A stretch of DNA of 64,000 nt from positions 12,175 to 76,174 of the forward strand of contig UQIW01000013.1 in the NCBI GenBank assembly GCA_900541235.1. The letters are read 5' to 3'. This stretch comes from an uncultured Collinsella sp. (lineage in GTDB: Bacteria > Actinomycetota > Coriobacteriia > Coriobacteriales > Coriobacteriaceae). A program made the translations under genes and the position numbers. This document shows positions 59,752-64,000 of this stretch, one piece after another. Within the stretch, counting starts at the first letter, position 1; the number at the start of each line of letters is the position of its first letter. The notes beneath the pieces are model-generated. The model made no database searches. It was given only the letters and a program-made list of their open reading frames with translations, and was not told the DNA's origin.

Positions 59752-60462
59752 ATGGCAATCAAGGTGTTTGCCGACGGCGCTAACCTCGAGGGTATGCTTG
59801 ACATGCACGACAACGGCAACGTTCAGGGCTTCACGACCAATCCTTCCCTTATGAAGGCCGGCGGCGTGACCGACTACCGCGCTTTTGCCAAGACGGTTCT
59901 TGAGCACATCACCGATGTGTCAGTCTCGTTCGAGGTGTTTGCCGACGACGAGGCGGGTATGGAGGCCGAGGCTCGCGAGATCGCAACCTGGGCGGACAAC
60001 GTCTACGTTAAGATCCCGGCGCTCAACACCAAGGGCGAGTCCACCGCAGCGTTGGTCAAGCGCCTTTCTGCCGATAGTATCAAGGTGAATGTCACCACCA
60101 TCTTCACGCCCGAGCAGGTCGACGAGTTCGTCGATGCCGTCTCTGCCGAGACCCCCTCTATTCTGTCCATCTTCGCCGGCCGTATCGCCGATACCGGCGT
60201 CGATCCGCTGCCCCTCATGGCAGAGTCCGTAAAGAAGGCTGCCGTCAAGCCCGCCGCCGAGGTTCTCTGGGCATCCACGCGTGAGGTACTCAACATCTTC
60301 CAGGCAGAGTCTGTTGGCTGCCAGATCATCACGGTCCCCAATGCCCTTCTCGCCAAGCGCAAGAATTTCGGGAAAGATTTGCTCGAGTACTCGCTTGATA
60401 CGGTCAAGGGCTTTGCCCGCGACATTCAGGCGCTTGGTTTTCATATCCTGCCCGAGGAGTAG
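59752..60462 (+). CDS. Transaldolase/fructose-6-phosphate aldolase-family protein (paralogue 1)
   Basis: A 236-residue TalC-like protein starting MAIKVFADGANLEGMLDM, with GFTTNPSLMK, the Schiff-base lysine in NVYVKIP (~residue 86) and TTIFTPEQVDEFVDAV. It shares about 80% visible identity with the gene at 63060 and only family-level similarity with 12726. It leads the ascorbate-type PTS operon and probably processes the imported sugar phosphate by aldol cleavage or transfer. ATG 59752 follows AAAGGA. Confidence 0.82.
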   Translation: MAIKVFADGANLEGMLDMHDNGNVQGFTTNPSLMKAGGVTDYRAFAKTVLEHITDVSVSFEVFADDEAGMEAEAREIATWADNVYVKIPALNTKGESTAALVKRLSADSIKVNVTTIFTPEQVDEFVDAVSAETPSILSIFAGRIADTGVDPLPLMAESVKKAAVKPAAEVLWASTREVLNIFQAESVGCQIITVPNALLAKRKNFGKDLLEYSLDTVKGFARDIQALGFHILPEE

Positions 60463-60471
60463 GGAGCTGTC

Positions 60472-60918
60472 ATGCTGACCGATCTTCTTAAACCCGAGCT
60501 TGTTGCCTGCCATGTCCAGGCCTCCGATTGGGAGGAAGCGATTAGGGCATGTGGCAAGCTGCTCGTTGACGCGGGCAAATGCGACCAGAGCTATGTCGAC
60601 GCCATGATTTCATCGGTTCACAAATTTGGCCCCTATATGGTTCTGGAAGAGGGTATCGCCATGCCCCACGCCCAGGCCGATGGCAATGTGAGCGAAGCGG
60701 GAATCTGCATCGTCACGCTTGATCCTGCGGTTGCATTTGGACACGAGGATTTCGATCCGGTTCACGTACTCGTGGGCATTTGCGCGCCCGACCCCAAGGC
60801 TCATCTTGGTTGCTTGGCGGAGCTTTCGCAGATGTTCGAGGACGAGGACTGCGTTGCCAAGCTCAGCGCGTGCGGTACGCCCGAGCAGGTTTTGGAGACC
60901 ATGCGTTCATTCTTTTAG
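60472..60918 (+). CDS. PTS EIIA component, ascorbate (UlaC) type
   Basis: A 148-residue phosphocarrier of the EIIA-2/UlaC group with phospho-histidine in GIAMPHAQADG near residue 65. It relays phosphate to the IIB encoded next. It follows the transaldolase-like gene by nine bases. Confidence 0.83.
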   Translation: MLTDLLKPELVACHVQASDWEEAIRACGKLLVDAGKCDQSYVDAMISSVHKFGPYMVLEEGIAMPHAQADGNVSEAGICIVTLDPAVAFGHEDFDPVHVLVGICAPDPKAHLGCLAELSQMFEDEDCVAKLSACGTPEQVLETMRSFF

Positions 60919-60994
60919 GCCTTAATGGCACGGCGATGCGTCGCCGCTTTTGGATAGACGGAAAATCCGTCACGTGTAGGAGAGGAAGGTTGCC

Positions 60995-61270
60995 ATGCAT
61001 ATCATCACCGTATGCGGAAACGGCATCGGGTCCAGCCTGATGCTCGCTGGCAAAGTCGAGGAGCTTTGTGAGGAGGAGGGCATCAAGGCCGACGTTGAGT
61101 CTATGGACCTGAACGGTGCTTCTTCCGCAAATCCGGATCTGTTCATTACCGTTAAGGAGCTCGCTCCCGAGCTTCACGGTAACGTCGTGATCGTTCGCAG
61201 CTACGTGAACAAGAAGAAGATCCGCGAAGACGCCCTCGAGACAATCAAGGCGGCCGCCGCTAACGCCTAA
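60995..61270 (+). CDS. PTS EIIB component, ascorbate (UlaB/SgcB) type
   Basis: A 91-residue soluble IIB protein beginning MHIITVCGNGIGSSLML, where Cys7 is the phosphorylated residue. It accepts phosphate from IIA and gives it to the sugar bound to IIC. GAGAGGAAGG precedes ATG 60995. Confidence 0.85.
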   Translation: MHIITVCGNGIGSSLMLAGKVEELCEEEGIKADVESMDLNGASSANPDLFITVKELAPELHGNVVIVRSYVNKKKIREDALETIKAAAANA

Positions 61271-61284
61271 AGCGGCACAAAAAG

Positions 61285-61317
61285 GGGCGGTTCCCTGTGG
61301 AAGAGGGAAACGCGCCC
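61285..61317 (+). other. Hairpin between IIB and IIC genes
   Basis: GGGCGGTTCCCT pairs with AGGGAAACGCGCCC with one bulge. It probably stabilises or processes the transcript; no T run follows. Confidence 0.4.
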
Positions 61318-61341
61318 ACGTTAAAAAGAAAGGAAGCCCAG

Positions 61342-62733
61342 ATGCAAGTCATCCTTCCCATACTTGAGTTTATCCAATCGATTCTGACCAAGCCAGCATG
61401 GATTATGGGTCTGTTCGCTTTTGTGGGCCTTGTCGCGCTTAAGCGTCCCGCCCACAAGGTGATGACAGGCACCCTGAAGCCGATCCTTGGCTACATCATG
61501 CTGTCTGCCGGCGCCGCTGTTGTTCAGGAGAACCTTGCTCCGCTGGGTACCTTCATCGAGACCGGTTTCCACATCACCGGCGTCGTGCCCAACAACGAGG
61601 TTGTCGTTTCGATGGCTCAGAGCGTCCTCGGCGTTCAGACCATGATGATCCTGATTCTCGGCTACGTCGTGAACATTATCATTGCCCGCTTTACCAAGTT
61701 TAAGTACATCTTCCTGACGGGCCATCACAGCATGTTCATGGCTTGCCTGCTGTCTGCCGTTCTGCAGGCATCTGGCTTCCAGGATGTCCAGCTTGTCATC
61801 GTGGGCGGCATGTTCCTGGGCCTCGTGAGCGCTATGCTTCCCGCCGTTGGTCAGCGTTTCACCGAGAAGGTTACCGATGGCGATGAAATCGCCATGGGCC
61901 ACTTCGGTTCACTCGCCTATTACATCTCCGCTGCAGTCGGTACGCTTTTTGCTAAGGACGCCGAGGAGAACAGCACCGAGAAGATCGAGGTTCCCGAGAA
62001 GTTCTCCTTCCTGCGCGACACCACCATCTCCACGGCTCTTACCATGGCCTTCTTCTACCTGGTTACCGCTTTCGCCGCTTACATCGCAGATCCTGCGGTC
62101 GTTACCAAGACCGCTGGCGGCGACAATGTAATCGTCTACGCCCTGACCTGTGCCCTGTCCTTCGCCGTCGGTGTCACTATCGTCTACAACGGCGTTCGTA
62201 TGATCCTTGCCGACCTGGTCCCGGCTTTCCAGGGCATCTCCAACAAGCTGATCCCCGGCGCCATCCCCGCCGTCGACTGCGCCGTCTTCTTCCCCTATGC
62301 TCCCACCGCCGTCATCCTCGGCTTTGTTGCCTCCTTCATCGGTGGCGTGGTCGGTATGTTCATCGTGGGCGCTACCTTGGGCATCTTCATCATCCCGGGC
62401 ATGGTTCCCCACTTCTTCTGCGGTGCTACCGCAGGCATCTACGGCAATGCTACCGGCGGTCGCAAGGGCGCAGCTCTTGGTGCTTTCGTCAACGGCCTGC
62501 TCATCACCTTTGCCCCGGCTCTGCTCCTGCCTGTTCTTGACGTCTTTGGCTTCAAGAACACTACGTTCGGCGACTTCGATTTCTCCGTCATTGGTATTAC
62601 GCTTGGCCGCGCTGCCGAGGCCTTCGGTACCACCGGTGTCTACGCGATTCTCGCTGTCCTTCTGGTCGTCGCCTTCGTCCCCAACTTCATCCACACCAAG
62701 GGTGCTGTGATTAACCACGTTGAGGAAGAGTAA
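61342..62733 (+). CDS. PTS EIIC component, ascorbate (UlaA) type
   Basis: A 463-residue permease of the UlaA family with about ten membrane segments. Landmarks are GYIMLSAGAAVVQENLAPLG, FLTGHHSMFMACLL and GMVPHFFCGATAGIYGNATG. UlaA transports L-ascorbate in E. coli, but relatives are used for other substrates. None of the ascorbate catabolic genes (ulaDEFG) is present, and transaldolase-like genes flank it, so a different sugar is plausible. ATG 61342 follows AAAGGAAG. Confidence 0.87.
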   Translation: MQVILPILEFIQSILTKPAWIMGLFAFVGLVALKRPAHKVMTGTLKPILGYIMLSAGAAVVQENLAPLGTFIETGFHITGVVPNNEVVVSMAQSVLGVQTMMILILGYVVNIIIARFTKFKYIFLTGHHSMFMACLLSAVLQASGFQDVQLVIVGGMFLGLVSAMLPAVGQRFTEKVTDGDEIAMGHFGSLAYYISAAVGTLFAKDAEENSTEKIEVPEKFSFLRDTTISTALTMAFFYLVTAFAAYIADPAVVTKTAGGDNVIVYALTCALSFAVGVTIVYNGVRMILADLVPAFQGISNKLIPGAIPAVDCAVFFPYAPTAVILGFVASFIGGVVGMFIVGATLGIFIIPGMVPHFFCGATAGIYGNATGGRKGAALGAFVNGLLITFAPALLLPVLDVFGFKNTTFGDFDFSVIGITLGRAAEAFGTTGVYAILAVLLVVAFVPNFIHTKGAVINHVEEE

Positions 62734-62790
62734 TCCAGGCATACGTTAAGCCCTAATCGGGCGGAGCTCCGATAACCGGCTCCTACACGA

Positions 62791-62831
62791 AAAGGCGGCG
62801 TCATCTCTTGTGAGGTGCCGCCGCCTTTTTT
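62791..62831 (+). terminator. Terminator of the PTS operon
   Basis: AAGGCGGCGTCA pairs with TGCCGCCGCCTT and is followed by six T residues. Confidence 0.85.
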
Positions 62832-62950
62832 CTTGAAGCGAGTGTGGATTCGATTGGTTTTGCTGTAAATAAGCGCCGTGAACGGAAATGGCGCAGCGCG
62901 CCGAAAAACCGTTTTGCCGCTGGAAAGTCTTTGATAAAAGTGGTAAAGAT

Positions 62951-62965
62951 GCTAAACCGTTTACC
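62951..62965. promoter_or_regulatory. LacI-like operator candidate 1
   Basis: GCTAAACCGTTTACC contains the near-perfect palindrome TAAACCGTTTA. The same pattern GCTAAA-NN-GTTTACC recurs 56 bp downstream at 63007-63021, both before the second transaldolase-like gene. Confidence 0.5.
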
Positions 62966-63006
62966 GATAAAGCTTAAAAGCTGCAGCTCAAACCTAGGTA
63001 AGCATG

Positions 63007-63021
63007 GCTAAAGTGTTTACC
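63007..63021. promoter_or_regulatory. LacI-like operator candidate 2
   Basis: GCTAAAGTGTTTACC, preceded by GGTAAGCATG; partner of the site at 62951. No LacI gene is adjacent, so the regulator lies elsewhere. Confidence 0.45.
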
Positions 63022-63059
63022 AGCTCAATGGCCTTATGCAAACGAAAGGAATCAGGCAG

Positions 63060-63764
63060 ATGGCAATCAAGGTGTTCGCTGACGGTGCAAACCTCGAGGG
63101 CATGCTCGACATGTACGAGAACGGCAACGTTCAGGGTTTCACGACCAACCCGTCCCTTATGAAGAAGGGCGGCGTGACGGATTACCGCGCGTTTGCCAAG
63201 GAGGTCCTGGCACACATCACCGATGTGTCCGTGTCGTTTGAGGTCTTTGCCGACGACATCGAGACCATGGAGGTCGAGGCGCGCGAGATCGCTACCTGGG
63301 CCGAGAACGTCTACGTCAAGATTCCGTGCGTGACCACCAAGGGTGAGTCCACCGCCGAGCTGGTCCGCAAGCTTTCCGCCGACGGCATCAAAGTCAACGT
63401 CACCACCATCTTTACGCCCGAGCAGGTCGACGAGATGGTCGAGGCTGTTGACGCCGAGACGCCGTCCATCATTTCGCTCTTTGCCGGCCGTATCGCCGAT
63501 ACCGGCGTCGATCCCATTCCGTTTATGACGGAGTCGGTCGAGAAGGCCGCCGCCAAGCCCAACTGCGAGGTCCTGTGGGCGTCCACGCGCGAGCTCATCA
63601 ACATTTACCAGGCCGAGGCCTGCGGTTGCCAGATCATTACAGTGCCCAACAGCATCCTGGCCAAGCGCAAGAACATCGGTCGCGACCCGTACGAGGTCTC
63701 GCTCGACACCGTGCGCGGCTTTGCCAAGGATATCGCGGCGCTCGGTTTCCATATCCTGCCGTAA
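63060..63764 (+). CDS. Transaldolase/fructose-6-phosphate aldolase-family protein (paralogue 2)
   Basis: A 234-residue paralogue of the gene at 59752, beginning MAIKVFADGANLEGMLDMYE with Schiff-base lysine in NVYVKIP and the same C-terminus FAKDIAALGFHILP. It has its own promoter region with two LacI-like palindromes and its own terminator, so it is regulated apart from the PTS operon. Having two near-identical aldolases under different control suggests one serves the imported sugar and the other a second pathway. Confidence 0.82.
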   Translation: MAIKVFADGANLEGMLDMYENGNVQGFTTNPSLMKKGGVTDYRAFAKEVLAHITDVSVSFEVFADDIETMEVEAREIATWAENVYVKIPCVTTKGESTAELVRKLSADGIKVNVTTIFTPEQVDEMVEAVDAETPSIISLFAGRIADTGVDPIPFMTESVEKAAAKPNCEVLWASTRELINIYQAEACGCQIITVPNSILAKRKNIGRDPYEVSLDTVRGFAKDIAALGFHILP

Positions 63765-63812
63765 GCAAGGGTACCCCCGCCTGCGACGTGCAAAATTGAG
63801 AGTATTCAGCAA

Positions 63813-63828
63813 GGTAAAGGCTTTTACC
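63813..63828. promoter_or_regulatory. LacI-like palindrome downstream of paralogue 2
   Basis: GGTAAAGGCTTTTACC is a near-perfect palindrome carrying the same GGTAAA and TTTACC half-sites as those upstream of the gene. It may belong to an auxiliary operator or to a downstream gene. Confidence 0.3.
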
Positions 63829-63845
63829 AGCTAGATAAAGCACGG

Positions 63846-63891
63846 AACAGCCCCCGTTTTGGCTCTGACGACGCTAAAACGGGGGCTGTTT
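63846..63891 (+). terminator. Terminator after the second transaldolase-like gene
   Basis: AACAGCCCCCGTTTT pairs with AAAACGGGGGCTGTT. Confidence 0.85.
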
Positions 63892-64000
63892 GTGACTTTA
63901 TTGCCTCTGAGGGGCATCCGGAAGGTCGCGCGCGCAGACGTGGTGTAAGAGTGTCCTGAGGTCCGTCGCTGCAAGTCCCGATGTTACTCCTTCTTGAGAC
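63892..64000. other. Window end, no feature seen
   Basis: No supported frame, hairpin or repeat was found in these last 109 bases. Confidence 0.5.

Overview
The window looks like a chromosomal segment of a high-GC, anaerobic gut actinobacterium of the class Coriobacteriia, most likely Collinsella or a close relative. This is inferred from the strongly GC-biased codon third positions, several sugar PTS operons, LAxTG sortase-type surface proteins, a short (about 100 nt) SRP RNA without an Alu domain, an EF-G2 paralogue, LarE, and the general gene repertoire. No 16S rRNA or other decisive marker is present. Nothing suggests a prophage, plasmid, CRISPR array or intact insertion sequence.

Layout. 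1-9.3 kb: end of a PHP-domain gene, a 23S rRNA uracil methyltransferase, an amino-acid ABC transporter operon, an EF-G-like protein, a secreted nuclease and a LacI regulator. 9.7-15.7 kb: a sugar operon (fructose-type PTS IIBC, GatZ/KbaZ-like protein, transaldolase-family aldolase, split transketolase, PTS IIA). 16-25.8 kb: larE, a HAD phosphatase, a second LacI regulator, glmS, a GntR regulator, a YeiH-type transporter, an odd Fis-type regulator and a membrane protein. 26-36.5 kb: nitroreductase, MarR plus a heterodimeric ABC exporter, cysE, DedA, ilvE, LemA, TetR and tRNA-Ser. 36.6-46.1 kb: a tRNA-deaminase/glycerate-kinase fusion, SRP RNA, two tandem coiled-coil surface proteins, a second heterodimeric ABC exporter and a flavodoxin-like protein. 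46.7-58.6 kb: an LTA-synthase-like sulfatase, a nitroreductase, Kup with a KdpD/KdpE-like two-component system, an RlmK/L-type fusion and a HAD hydrolase. 58.6-63.8 kb: a DeoR regulator, two transaldolase-family genes and an ascorbate-type PTS.

How genes work together. Both PTS clusters pair sugar uptake with transaldolase/transketolase-type carbon rearrangement, so imported ketose or pentose phosphates probably enter the non-oxidative pentose phosphate network. The amino-acid ABC operon and ilvE carry near-identical 17-bp palindromes in their promoter regions, which suggests one shared regulator. Kup, a small membrane protein and the KdpDE-like pair sit together as a potassium module without kdpABC.

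The most unusual content is intergenic. Several families of structured DNA repeats occur. (1) Long nested palindromes: two copies share a recognisable 69-bp core, and all have outer arms that are unrelated in sequence between copies yet perfectly or almost perfectly self-complementary. (2) A ~150-bp two-hairpin element found twice, each time directly against the stop codon of a minus-strand gene, with compensatory base changes in its stems. (3) At least ten short hairpins with a constant GGGACAG-type loop and changing arms. (4) A cluster of TTAGAGAG inverted units ending in a perfect 32-bp hairpin. These are the best candidates here for an undescribed system.
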